From positions 28,785 through 92,784 of the forward strand of contig NZ_BMEU01000018.1 in assembly GCF_014637085.1 (NCBI RefSeq): a stretch of 64,000 bases of DNA, given 5' to 3'. Each line of letters begins with the position of its first letter. Position 1 is the stretch's first letter. Below the pieces are notes generated by a model. It did not search any database and was not told the DNA's origin. It saw only the letters and a list, made by a program, of their open reading frames with translations. The translations under genes were made by a program, and so were the position numbers. Positions 16,961-25,512 of the stretch are shown here, one piece after another. The DNA comes from Comamonas phosphati (GTDB lineage Bacteria > Pseudomonadota > Gammaproteobacteria > Burkholderiales > Burkholderiaceae_C).

Positions 16961-18436
16961 TTACACACAAGTCATGGCGACGGCCTTGGAGACGAGGTAA
17001 GCCTCCAGTGCCTCGGGACCGCCCTCGGAGCCGTAGCCCGAATCCTTGATACCGCCGAACGGCAGCTCGGCAGACGGCAACGCGGGCTGGTTCACCCACA
17101 GCATGCCGGCTTCCACGTCCTGCGCCAGCTGGTGGGCCGACTTGAGCGAGCGCGTGAACGCATAGGCGGCCAGGCCGTAGGACAGGCGGTTGGCCTCTTG
17201 AATAGCATCCTCGAGCTTGTCGAAGCCGCGGATGGCCGCCACGGGGCCGAAGGGCTCCTGGTTGAAGATATCGGCGGCCAAAGGCACTTCGGACAGCACC
17301 GTGGGCGCGAAGAAGTTGCCGGCGGAGCCGAAGGACGCGCCGCCGGCCAGCAGCTTGGCGCCCTTTTTCTCGGCATCCTGGATGAACTGGGTCAGCGCCG
17401 TGACGCGGCGCGGATTGGCCAGCGGGCCCATCTGCGTGCCCTGCTCCAGGCCGTTGCCGACCTTCAGCGCCTCGGCATGGGCCACCATGGCGCGCGTGAA
17501 CTCCTCACGCACGCTGTTGTGCACCAGAAAGCGCGTGGGCGCGATGCAGACCTGGCCCGCATTGCGGAACTTGGCCGCGCCGGCGGCCTTGACGGCCAGC
17601 TGCACGTCGGCGTCCTCGGCCACGATCACCGGCGCATGGCCGCCCAGCTCCATGGTGGAGCGCTTCATGTGCTGGCCGGCCAGCGCGGCCAGCTGCTTGC
17701 CCACGGCCGTGGAGCCCGTGAAGGTCACCTTGCGGATCACGGGATGGGCGATCAGGTACGAGGAAATCTGCGCCGGGTCGCCATAGACCAGGCCCACCAC
17801 GCCGGCGGGAATGCCGGCGTCGACAAAGCACTTGAGCAGGGCCGCGGGCGAGGCCGGGGTCTCCTCGGGCGCCTTGACCAGGAAGGAGCAGCCCGAAGCC
17901 AGGGCCGCGCCGATCTTGCGCACGATCTGGTTCACCGGGAAGTTCCAGGGCGTGAAAGCCGCCACCGGGCCCACGGGCTCCTTGATCACCAGTTGCTGGA
18001 TTTCGGGCTTGCGCGAGGGCACGATGCGGCCGTAGATGCGCAGCGCCTCGTCGGCAAACCATTCGAGAATGCCGGCGCCGGCCACGATTTCCACCTTGGC
18101 CTCGGCCAGGGGCTTGCCCTGCTCCTGGGTCAGCAGCGCGGCAATTTCATCGGCACGCTCGCGCAGCAGGGCTGCCGCACGGCGCATGACGGCGCCGCGC
18201 TCGTGGGCCGACACCTTGCGCCAGACCTTGAAGCCCTGATCGGCAGCGGCCAGCGCGCGGTCCAGGTCGGCCACATCGGCATGGGCCACGCGGCCGATCA
18301 CCTCGCCCGTGGCAGGGTTGCGCACATCGATCTTCTTGCCGCTGGCAGCGTCCTGCCACTGGCCGCCGATCAGAAGCTGGGTATCACGATATGCGGTGGG
18401 ATATGTGGGATATGCAGTGCTCATCACAGCTCTCAT
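16961..18436 (-). CDS. NAD(P)-dependent aldehyde dehydrogenase, succinate-semialdehyde type
   Basis: 491 residues, the usual size. It carries the ALDH landmarks: [12 protein letters not shown], the cofactor loop FTGSTAVGK, catalytic base MELGGHAP and catalytic cysteine in [11 protein letters not shown], and the C-terminal [15 protein letters not shown]. Closest in pattern to the SSADH/2,5-dioxovalerate group; oxidation of succinate semialdehyde is likely but substrate is not certain. GGAGG lies 9 bases before the ATG at 18436; a second ATG at 18424 is possible. No gabT or transporter is next to it. Confidence 0.87.
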   Translation of the reverse strand: MRAVMSTAYPTYPTAYRDTQLLIGGQWQDAASGKKIDVRNPATGEVIGRVAHADVADLDRALAAADQGFKVWRKVSAHERGAVMRRAAALLRERADEIAALLTQEQGKPLAEAKVEIVAGAGILEWFADEALRIYGRIVPSRKPEIQQLVIKEPVGPVAAFTPWNFPVNQIVRKIGAALASGCSFLVKAPEETPASPAALLKCFVDAGIPAGVVGLVYGDPAQISSYLIAHPVIRKVTFTGSTAVGKQLAALAGQHMKRSTMELGGHAPVIVAEDADVQLAVKAAGAAKFRNAGQVCIAPTRFLVHNSVREEFTRAMVAHAEALKVGNGLEQGTQMGPLANPRRVTALTQFIQDAEKKGAKLLAGGASFGSAGNFFAPTVLSEVPLAADIFNQEPFGPVAAIRGFDKLEDAIQEANRLSYGLAAYAFTRSLKSAHQLAQDVEAGMLWVNQPALPSAELPFGGIKDSGYGSEGGPEALEAYLVSKAVAMTCV

Positions 18437-18501
18437 CTGTGCCGACCTCCATCCCCCTGCAGATGTGCAAGGCCGGGCGTGGTGAATGACCAGGGTGCCT
18501 G

Positions 18502-18604
18502 ATTCCCTTTATCAATCATTCGAGTACGCGAAGGCGAAGCGCAGGCAGTGCTGACGCACGACAAGCGAAGCCGACAAAGTAATCGGATGATTCAGAAAGG
18601 GAAT
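18502..18604. repeat. 103-bp element with imperfect terminal inverted repeats
   Basis: ATTCCCTTTATCAATCAT at 18502-18519 pairs with ATGATTCAGAAAGGGAAT at 18587-18604 (16 of 18 positions). The 67-base centre is GC-rich and holds further short pairings (GCGAAGGCGAAGC, CGAAGCCG). No reading frame. It lies between the end of the Hsp70 operon and the dehydrogenase start, so it may be a miniature element or a folded terminator. The rest of 18437-18701 shows nothing recognisable. Confidence 0.55.
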
Positions 18605-18701
18605 GAAACCAGGCGCAGAAAAATTCTAGCTGCCCATGCTAACCGGCCATGACAAGCGCGGGACGCTAGGCGCCAGGCAACCCTTTGTCTGTCGTGCGTT
18701 C

Positions 18702-21578
18702 TTAGAGCAGCACCAGCCCCGGCGGCAAGCTGTCGCCCAGGTTGCGCTTCTGGTCCTCGGCCTGCATCTGCACCACCTGCTCCACCATGGCTGTCCAGCG
18801 CTCGGGCGCGCCCGAGGCCCGCATTTTCTCCAGTACCAGGGCGCGCGTGCCATCCGCCAGGTCGCGCGCGCGGTCTCCCGTCATGCGGGCCATCTGTACG
18901 GCGGCGAACATGGCGGTTTCGTTCCTGCGCCAGTCCTGGGCCAGCGTGGCGTCCAGGAACTCCTGGGCCGCCTCGGGCGGCATCACCAGATGCGCGTTGG
19001 CGGCCAGCGGCTGGCGTGCGGCGAGGCGGCCTATGGCCCACCAGGTCTGCACGGTTTCGCCCTCGCGCTTCAAGCGCTGCAGCATCCACCGGCCCATTTC
19101 CTGGCGGTACTGCCAGGGAACGGCCTCCATGGCGGCAAACAGGCGCAGCATGTCGTCGTAGCTTCCGTAGCTGCTCTTGCTGTTTTTCTGCACCGACTTC
19201 TGCACCGTTTTTTGCATTTTGCCGGCCACGTCCTCGAGCAGCTCCATCTGCTGCGCCTCGTCGAGGCCTGCCGCCACGCGGCGCCAGAACACCCACCATT
19301 CGGTCCAGTTGGCGGCTTCCTTGGCATGCCCCAGCCCTTGTGCATACAACGCCCAGACCTGCTCCATGCGCCAGGCATCGAGCTCGGCGCCCACACCGGG
19401 CCGCAGGCACCAGCCCGCGAGGTTGAACCAGACGCGCTCATGCTCAGCCGTGCGGCGGCGACGTTTGACGCGGGCCAGCAAGGTGTCGAACAAGGCGCGC
19501 AGCAGGGCAATGTCCCAGGCTTCGCGCGGGCCCAGCACCTTTTCCAGCGACTGGCGCAGCTGGCGCACTTCCTTGCTGCTCACTTCCTGGGCCTGGTTGC
19601 CAAAGATGCGGTCCATCAAATCAATAGCTGCTTGCGCTTTACCATCGTGAACCTCAGATGGTTTTTCATCTGAAATCGTTTCTGATTGAATACCAATTGC
19701 TATTGAATCAGAAGCATCCACAGCGCCGCGCACCGCAAACGGCAGCCGCCAGGACTGCGCGGCATCCTCAACCGCCACGCAGCGCACTTCCAGCGTGCCG
19801 ACCTCGGTCATGCCGGCCTGCAACTGCACCTCGACCTGGGCCTTGCCGCTGCGGCCTTCGGGTGCGGGCAGCACGGTGGACAGCGGCGGCAGCTCCACCC
19901 AGCCCTCGCCCGCCAGCGCCGCAATCTGCCCGGCCTGGGACTGGCTCTGGCTATTGGCCAGCAGATTGAAGCGCACGGCCTGGCCCAGCTTGAGCGCAAA
20001 GCGCCGGCCCGAGAGCACGATGCGCACGCCCTCTTCGGTGCCGCGCGGCAGCAGGCAAATGCCCTGCGGCCGGCCGCCGGATCTGGCGGGCAGCAGCAGC
20101 CAGTAGCTGCGCGCCGAGCCGCCACCGATCTGCGGCAGACGTGGAGCCGCCACAGGTCTATCGGTTTTGAGGGCTGCCTGGCTTGGAGCCGCTTTTTCCT
20201 CGGCCGCTGGCTGAAAGCGTGCCAGCCCATAGGCCGCCGCGCCGCGCGCCACGGCCCAGTCGGGGTGCGGGTTGTGCAGCGCACGCACGGGATTGCCGCG
20301 CCAGGCCGAGAGCTGCTCGGTCAGCCGCTGCGCCACCGCATGGGCATGGAACACGCCGCCGTTGAGCAGCACGGTGTCCGGAAGTTCGCCCGCCGCGTGC
20401 TGCGACAGAAACTGCGCCAGATGCCGCGAAATGGCTGCGTCGGCCGGATACGGCAGGCCGAAGCCGCGCAGCGCGCCCTGGCGCCGGGCCGGCACATCAC
20501 CGATCTGTACGCGCGGCAGAAAACCCTCAACCACTAGTTGCCGCACCTGCTCGCGCGTCAGCGTGGCGCTCTGCGTCCGGGCCAGCAGGCGGCTGCCGCC
20601 ACCCAGCAGCGTGACGGCCACGCTCTCGGGTGCATCGGAGGCCAGCAATTGCTCCTTGGCGATGCGGCAACGCTGCACCAGTTGGGCAAATCTTGCGACA
20701 GGCAGCCGCTGGCCCTGGCCTGCAAACTGCGCCTCCAGCTGATGCGCGAGCGCCAGATCCATGTTGTCGCCGCCCAGCATCAGATGCTCGCCCACGGCCG
20801 TGCGCGTAAGCGTGGGCAGGCCGCCATCGGGCGAGGCCTCCACGCGGATCAGCGTCAGGTCGGTGGTGCCGCCGCCCACATCGACGACCAGCACCAGCCG
20901 GCTCTCGGCCAGCCTGGCCGCGAGCTGTTCGCCCTGCAGCACCAGCCAGTCGTGAAAGGCGGCCTTGGGTTCTTCGAGCAAATGCACGCCGGGCAGGCCG
21001 GCCTGCCGCGCGGCCTCCAGCGTCAGCGCGCGTGCGCCTTCGTCGAACGAGGCAGGCACGGTCAGCACCACGGTCTGCGCATGCAGCGGAGCTTGGGGGT
21101 GAGCCTGATCCCAGGCGGCCCTGACATGGGCGAGATACGAGCCGGACGCCGCCAGCGGCGACACCTTGGCCACATCCTCTCCAGCCCCCCAGGGCAGTAT
21201 GGGCGCCGTGCGGTCCACGCCCGTGTGCGACAGCCAGCTCTTGGCGCTGGCCACCAGCCGCCCCGGCACGGCAGCTCCCAGGTCGCGCGCCCAGCGGCCG
21301 ATGACGGCGGGCGCCTGTGCATCCGCATCCTGCGGTGGCCAGGGCTCGCGCCAGGCCTCGCCCAGCTCGCCGGGCGCGGCCTGGTAGCGCACCGAAGGCA
21401 GCAGCGGCTGGCTCATGACCTCTCCGGCCGTGCTGCGCTGGGGAATGTCCAGCAGCGCAATCTCTTTGGCTACGCCATCCAGAGGCACGCTGGCGACGAC
21501 GGTGTGGCTGGTGCCCAGGTCTATGCCCACCACATAACGTGGGGGGCCAAAAAAAGCGCTTTCAGTCGCGGCTGTCAT
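18702..21578 (-). CDS. Large Hsp70-family protein with C-terminal DUF3731-like extension
   Basis: 958 residues, against about 640 for DnaK. The ATPase domain shows phosphate-1 VVGIDLGTSHTVV (16-28), phosphate-2 LVVDVGGGTTDLTLI (230-244) and adenosine motif VLLNGGVFHA (403-412). A beta-rich region follows (about 490-620), then a long helical extension (about 650-958) rich in Trp, Arg and Leu that fits DUF3731. It lacks the usual DnaK lid and C-terminal EEVD-like tail. It ends a three-gene operon with another Hsp70 and a DUF2760 protein. No DnaJ or GrpE gene is nearby. The linker at 622-656 is coded by low-GC repeat-like DNA. Confidence 0.85.
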   Translation of the reverse strand: MTAATESAFFGPPRYVVGIDLGTSHTVVASVPLDGVAKEIALLDIPQRSTAGEVMSQPLLPSVRYQAAPGELGEAWREPWPPQDADAQAPAVIGRWARDLGAAVPGRLVASAKSWLSHTGVDRTAPILPWGAGEDVAKVSPLAASGSYLAHVRAAWDQAHPQAPLHAQTVVLTVPASFDEGARALTLEAARQAGLPGVHLLEEPKAAFHDWLVLQGEQLAARLAESRLVLVVDVGGGTTDLTLIRVEASPDGGLPTLTRTAVGEHLMLGGDNMDLALAHQLEAQFAGQGQRLPVARFAQLVQRCRIAKEQLLASDAPESVAVTLLGGGSRLLARTQSATLTREQVRQLVVEGFLPRVQIGDVPARRQGALRGFGLPYPADAAISRHLAQFLSQHAAGELPDTVLLNGGVFHAHAVAQRLTEQLSAWRGNPVRALHNPHPDWAVARGAAAYGLARFQPAAEEKAAPSQAALKTDRPVAAPRLPQIGGGSARSYWLLLPARSGGRPQGICLLPRGTEEGVRIVLSGRRFALKLGQAVRFNLLANSQSQSQAGQIAALAGEGWVELPPLSTVLPAPEGRSGKAQVEVQLQAGMTEVGTLEVRCVAVEDAAQSWRLPFAVRGAVDASDSIAIGIQSETISDEKPSEVHDGKAQAAIDLMDRIFGNQAQEVSSKEVRQLRQSLEKVLGPREAWDIALLRALFDTLLARVKRRRRTAEHERVWFNLAGWCLRPGVGAELDAWRMEQVWALYAQGLGHAKEAANWTEWWVFWRRVAAGLDEAQQMELLEDVAGKMQKTVQKSVQKNSKSSYGSYDDMLRLFAAMEAVPWQYRQEMGRWMLQRLKREGETVQTWWAIGRLAARQPLAANAHLVMPPEAAQEFLDATLAQDWRRNETAMFAAVQMARMTGDRARDLADGTRALVLEKMRASGAPERWTAMVEQVVQMQAEDQKRNLGDSLPPGLVLL
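19617..19640 (-). repeat. Short dispersed repeat, GCAGCTATC family, inside a coding region
   Basis: Reads AAGCGCAAGCAGCTATTGAT on the minus strand; in frame it codes KAQAAID in the linker of the 958-residue Hsp70. The core of 16 bases is identical to the copy at 51434-51449. Neighbouring bases 19640-19720 are also unusually A+T-rich. Confidence 0.65.
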
Positions 21579-21603
21579 GCGGCAGGCGATTCAGCTCAGG
21601 CCA

Positions 21604-23496
21604 TCAATACGCGGCAGGCTCGGCGTCGGCGGCCGTGGTCTCGGCTCGCACATCGAACTCCACCTTCCAGCGCTCGCTGCCGCCCACGGGCACGGCGTTG
21701 AGTTCCAGCGTGCCGATGTCGGTCACGCGCGCATGCAGGGTGACGGGCACGACTTCGCCGGGCTGACGACCTTCTGCGGGCAGATGGGCTTCGATTCCCT
21801 GCAGCTCCACCAGTTCCTCGGGGCCCCAGAAGTCCAGCATGGTGCCCACGGCGTCGCTGCGGCGCACGCTGGAGCCAAAGAAGCGCAAACGCACGGGCTC
21901 GCCCACGACCAGGCCGAACTCCTGCGCCTCCAGCGCCACTTCCGTGCCCTCCTCCATGCCGAAGGGCGCCAGGCACAGGGCCGAGATCGGCGGCTCCATG
22001 CCGGGAATGGCGGGCATATTGGATTCCACGCCCACGTAATAGCTCTGCGCCGTGCCGCCGCGGATGCGCACGCCGCGGCCCTGGCGCACGTGGCCGTAAT
22101 AGGCGGCGCCGCGCGCCACGGCCAGGTCGAGGTTGGCGCCATCCAGCAGGCGTACGGGTTCGGCTGCCTCAAACGCCAGCCAGCTATTGACCACCTCAAG
22201 AATGCGCTGCTCGATCTGCGCGGCCTTGAGCACGCCGCCGTTGAACAGGATGGCCGTGGGGTGCAGGAAAGTGGCTGCTGCCGGCTGCGTGCCCTGCAGG
22301 CCAGCTATCTGCTCGGTGGCGCCGGCCTGGCGCGACAGAAAGGCCGCCAGATGGCGGGTGACGGCCGCGTCCTGCGCATAGGGCAGGCCCAGCTGCGTGA
22401 GCGCGCCGCGCGCACGGGCCAGGGGCTTGTCGCTGACGGCGACCTTGGGGAAAAAGCCTTCGACCAGCATGGCCAGCACTTCGGCGCGCGTGACCTCGGT
22501 GCGGATGCTGCCGCCTATGAGCTTGCTGCCGCGGCTGGGCACGACCACCGGCACGGATTGCAGGCCCTCATCAGCCAGCAATTGCTCCTTCGCGGATCTG
22601 CAGCCGTGGGCCAGGGCCCGGGTCTGCCAGGCGTCGAGCTGCCTGCCCTCCTGGGCCAGCTTGCGCGCCACGCCATAGGCCAGGGCCAGGTCCATGTTGT
22701 CGCCGCCAAGCAGGATGTGCTCGCCCACGGCCACGCGCTGCAGCTCCAGATTGCCGTCACGTTCGAGCACGGCGATCAGCGACAAATCGGTGGTGCCGCC
22801 GCCCACGTCCACGACGAGGATGACGTCGCCGTTTTGGACCTGCTTGCGCCAGTCGCCGCCGCTGGCCTGGATCCAGCTGTAGAGCGCAGCCTGGGGCTCC
22901 TCCAGCAGCGTCAGGTTGCGGAAGCCCGCGGCCCTGCAGGCCTCGGCCGTCAGCTCGCGCGCGGCGGGATCGAACGAGGCGGGAATGGTGACGGTGATGT
23001 CCTGGGCGTCGAACGGCGCCTCGGGATGGGCCTGCTCCCAGGCCCAGCGCAGATGCGAGAGATAGCGGATGGAGGCGCTCAAAGGCGAGACTCGGTGCAC
23101 CTCGGGCGGCGCATCGGCCGGCAGCAGGGGGCTACGGCGGTCCACGCCGGGGTGGCACAGCCAGCTCTTGGCGCTGGACACCAGCCGTATCGGCGTGGCC
23201 GCGCCGCGCGTGCGTGCCAGCTCGCCCACGACGAAGTCCTGTTGCCCTGGTTGTTGCGAACTCCATGGCAGCGCCATGTCGGCGGCCGTGAGTTCGCTCT
23301 CGTGCGGCAGGTACAGAAAGGACGGCAGCAGGGGCTTGGCCTCGACGCTGGCCGGGCCGGTGAGCTGGGGAATGTCCAGCACGCCCTGCACCACCTGCTC
23401 GCCATCGCTGGCCATCCTGTCCACCCAGGACAGCGCGCAGTGCGTGGTGCCCAGGTCGATGCCAATGCTGTACTTGGCGTGGTGGTCCATGCTCAC
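21604..23496 (-). CDS. Hsp70-family protein, HscC-like size, second operon gene
   Basis: 630 residues. Phosphate-1 IGIDLGTTHCAL at 11-22, phosphate-2 VVDVGGGTTDLSLI at 228-241, adenosine-type ILFNGGVLKA at 416-425, then a beta-rich C-terminal part (about 500-630). The ATPase region is about 90 residues longer than in DnaK. It is a clear paralogue of the next gene (same SSAKSWLCHPGVDR / SAKSWLSHTGVDR and VGEHILLGGDNMDLALA segments). Its ATG overlaps the DUF2760 stop by 4 bases; 25 bases separate it from the larger Hsp70. Confidence 0.88.
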   Translation of the reverse strand: MSMDHHAKYSIGIDLGTTHCALSWVDRMASDGEQVVQGVLDIPQLTGPASVEAKPLLPSFLYLPHESELTAADMALPWSSQQPGQQDFVVGELARTRGAATPIRLVSSAKSWLCHPGVDRRSPLLPADAPPEVHRVSPLSASIRYLSHLRWAWEQAHPEAPFDAQDITVTIPASFDPAARELTAEACRAAGFRNLTLLEEPQAALYSWIQASGGDWRKQVQNGDVILVVDVGGGTTDLSLIAVLERDGNLELQRVAVGEHILLGGDNMDLALAYGVARKLAQEGRQLDAWQTRALAHGCRSAKEQLLADEGLQSVPVVVPSRGSKLIGGSIRTEVTRAEVLAMLVEGFFPKVAVSDKPLARARGALTQLGLPYAQDAAVTRHLAAFLSRQAGATEQIAGLQGTQPAAATFLHPTAILFNGGVLKAAQIEQRILEVVNSWLAFEAAEPVRLLDGANLDLAVARGAAYYGHVRQGRGVRIRGGTAQSYYVGVESNMPAIPGMEPPISALCLAPFGMEEGTEVALEAQEFGLVVGEPVRLRFFGSSVRRSDAVGTMLDFWGPEELVELQGIEAHLPAEGRQPGEVVPVTLHARVTDIGTLELNAVPVGGSERWKVEFDVRAETTAADAEPAAY

Positions 23497-24110
23497 AGCT
23501 CCACCTCGGCTTGCGCGATGATGTTGGCGGCCCGGGTGTCGGTGAGCTGGGGCAGCCTGACTTCCGTCACCCGCCAGCCGCGATGGGAGAGCGTGCCGGT
23601 GAACGGCGCCTGGCCCACCACATGGCCGCTCAGGCGCACGGCGGCGGCGTCGAAGCCGGCCTGCAGCGTGATGCGCGCGCCTTCGGCTTCGCTGCGCACG
23701 GGCTGGATGGCGAAATGCTCGCGCAGCACCTTGCGGCAGCCCTCGTGCACCACGCGGGCGGCGGCGCCGATCTCGGCATCGGTGTAGGGCGCGACTTCCT
23801 CCTGGATGAAATCCACAAAGCGCGCCTCGCGCTGCAGCAGGCCCAGCAGCTGCAGGGCCGCGGTGTCGATCGCGACTTCAACGGTCTTCTCGACGATTTT
23901 TTCCACAGGCACTTCCACGCGGACTTCGACGATTTTCTCGACGGGGACTTCGACGCGCACTTGCGTGGGGACGGCATCGGCCGCCAGCGCTTCGCCGCCG
24001 CGCAGGCGCGTCACGTCAGCGGCCAGGCGGCCGTTGCCGAGGATAGCGAAAAAGCTGCCAATCGCAATGGCAATGCGGCTGAGGAATGAGGGGGGCGTGT
24101 TGGCAGTCAT
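23493..24110 (-). CDS. DUF2760 protein, first gene of the Hsp70 operon
   Basis: 205 residues. An N-terminal hydrophobic segment (FLSRIAIAIGSFFAIL, about 9-24) may anchor it in the membrane. A repeated segment follows, RVEVPVEKIVE twice then EKTVEVAIDT (about 51-84), resembling an extended or coiled spacer. The C-terminal domain (about 85-205; QLLGLLQREARFVDFIQEEVAPYTDAEIGAAARVVHEGCRKVL) fits DUF2760. Function unknown. Being co-translated with two Hsp70 proteins, it may be their membrane anchor or co-chaperone; this is inference from position only. Confidence 0.8.
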   Translation of the reverse strand: MTANTPPSFLSRIAIAIGSFFAILGNGRLAADVTRLRGGEALAADAVPTQVRVEVPVEKIVEVRVEVPVEKIVEKTVEVAIDTAALQLLGLLQREARFVDFIQEEVAPYTDAEIGAAARVVHEGCRKVLREHFAIQPVRSEAEGARITLQAGFDAAAVRLSGHVVGQAPFTGTLSHRGWRVTEVRLPQLTDTRAANIIAQAEVEL

Positions 24111-24346
24111 GGAATCTGTCTCAAAACAGGCTCACGCATGCCAGGATCATCCCGTGGCGCCCTTGCGGACTGCGCTGCGCGAACCGAAAAAAAAGGCCGG
24201 GCCCGGCAACGTCGGCACCGTCCTGGCGGCACCAGGCAAGGCGCGTCGGAACATGTGCGCGCGGACCTGTGCAATAGGGGAAGATGTTACCCAAAAAGCG
24301 CAAACTGCCGTCCCGCTACGGCTTTGGCGCCTGCGGCACGGGACAC

Positions 24347-24371
24347 AGGTCATGCGCTGAGCGCATGACCT
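24347..24371. promoter_or_regulatory. Perfect 25-bp palindrome in a divergent promoter region
   Basis: AGGTCATGCGCT and AGCGCATGACCT are 12-bp perfect arms around one base. It lies 118 bases before the amino-acid binding protein start and 237 bases from the divergent DUF2760 start. There is no U run, so an operator is more likely than a terminator. The remaining gap (24111-24488) shows no gene. Confidence 0.5.
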
Positions 24372-24488
24372 TCTTCCGTTTCATCGTTATGACGGCACTG
24401 CCAATTGCCGGATAGTTGATGCCGGCACTTGACGACCAGTGGATTTCGTTGGTCGGCATCCCCCCCACTTTCCGAGGAGACTTCCCCC

Positions 24489-25400
24489 ATGCGCTTGATG
24501 ACCGCGAACATAACGCTGGCATGTACCGCCCTTGTAGCCGCCATGGCCGCCTTCGGCGTCCAGGCTCAAACCCCACAGAGCGGCACGCTGGACAAGATCC
24601 AGAAGACCGGCAAGGTCGTCATCGGCGTACGCGAAAGCTCGGCGCCCATGGCCTACGCCATCGGCGCCAACCACCGCTTCACGGGCTACCACGTGGAACT
24701 GTGCGAGAAGGTGCTGGCACAGGTCGCGCCCAGCGCCAAGATCGAATACATGGCCATCACCGCCCAGAACACCATGCCTCTGGTGCAGAACGGCACGGTG
24801 GACCTGGGCTGCGGCCCCACCACCAACAACCTCAGCCGCCAGAAGCAGGTGTCGTTCGCCGTCACCACCTATGTCAGCCAGGTGCGCATGGCCGTGCGCG
24901 CCGATTCGCCCGTCACTTCGTTCAAGCAGCTCGACGGCAAGACCGTGGCGGCATCGGCCGGCACCACCGCCGTGCAGCTGCTGCGCAAATACAGCCACGA
25001 CAACAATGTGAAGCTGCCGACCCAGCTGGGCAAGGACCATTTCGAGAGCTTTCTGATGCTGGAGTCCGGCCGCGCGGACGCCTTTGTGCTCGACGACAAC
25101 CTGCTGGCCGGCGTCATTGCCAACTCCAAGGCCCCCCAAGGCTACAAGATCGTGGGCGAAGTGCTGGGCTCCGAGCCCATCGCTCTGCTGATGCGCAGGG
25201 ACGACCCCACGTTCAAGAAGGCCGTGGACGACGCGCTGGTGGGCATGATGAAGTCCGGCGAAGTGGCCAGGATCTACGACAAGTGGTTCATCCAGCCCAT
25301 TCCGCCCAAGGACATGCCGCTGAACCTGCCCATGAGCGACACGCTCAAGCAACTGCTGCAGGAACCCAACGACAAGCCGCTTGAAGCCTATAACAGCTAA
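24489..25400 (+). CDS. Amino-acid ABC transporter substrate-binding protein (GltI-like)
   Basis: 303 residues. Signal peptide about 1-26 (ends VQAQ). The type-3 solute-binding fold is recognisable: GTLDKIQKTGKVVIGVRESSAPMAY, FTGYHVELCEKVL, DLGCGPTTNNLSRQKQVSFAV, LDGKTVAASAGTTAVQLL and SGRADAFVLDDNLL, matching glutamate/aspartate-type binding proteins. GAGGAG precedes the ATG at 24489. No permease or ATPase gene is adjacent, so it must work with a transporter encoded elsewhere. Confidence 0.87.
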   Translation: MRLMTANITLACTALVAAMAAFGVQAQTPQSGTLDKIQKTGKVVIGVRESSAPMAYAIGANHRFTGYHVELCEKVLAQVAPSAKIEYMAITAQNTMPLVQNGTVDLGCGPTTNNLSRQKQVSFAVTTYVSQVRMAVRADSPVTSFKQLDGKTVAASAGTTAVQLLRKYSHDNNVKLPTQLGKDHFESFLMLESGRADAFVLDDNLLAGVIANSKAPQGYKIVGEVLGSEPIALLMRRDDPTFKKAVDDALVGMMKSGEVARIYDKWFIQPIPPKDMPLNLPMSDTLKQLLQEPNDKPLEAYNS

Positions 25401-25433
25401 GGCGCCAGCTTTGATTCGATAGCTGGCAGCGCC

Positions 25434-25506
25434 CTATGCATGGGCGCTTCGGCCTCTTTTCAAATTCAAACCATTCAAGGAGCAGCGCTGGCAGCTCCTT
25501 TTTTTA
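25434..25506 (+). terminator. Tandem hairpins ending in an intrinsic terminator
   Basis: GCGCCC/GGGCGC (about 25431-25447) is followed by AAGGAGC/GCTCCTT (25477-25500) with a T run to 25505. It ends the binding-protein gene and faces the convergent LysR gene. Confidence 0.8.
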
Positions 25507-25512
25507 TCGGCG

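Noticed and set aside
24390-24410. Possible sigma-54 site before the amino-acid binding protein gene
   Set aside because: GGCACTGCCAATTGC has 11 rather than 10 bases between GG and GC.
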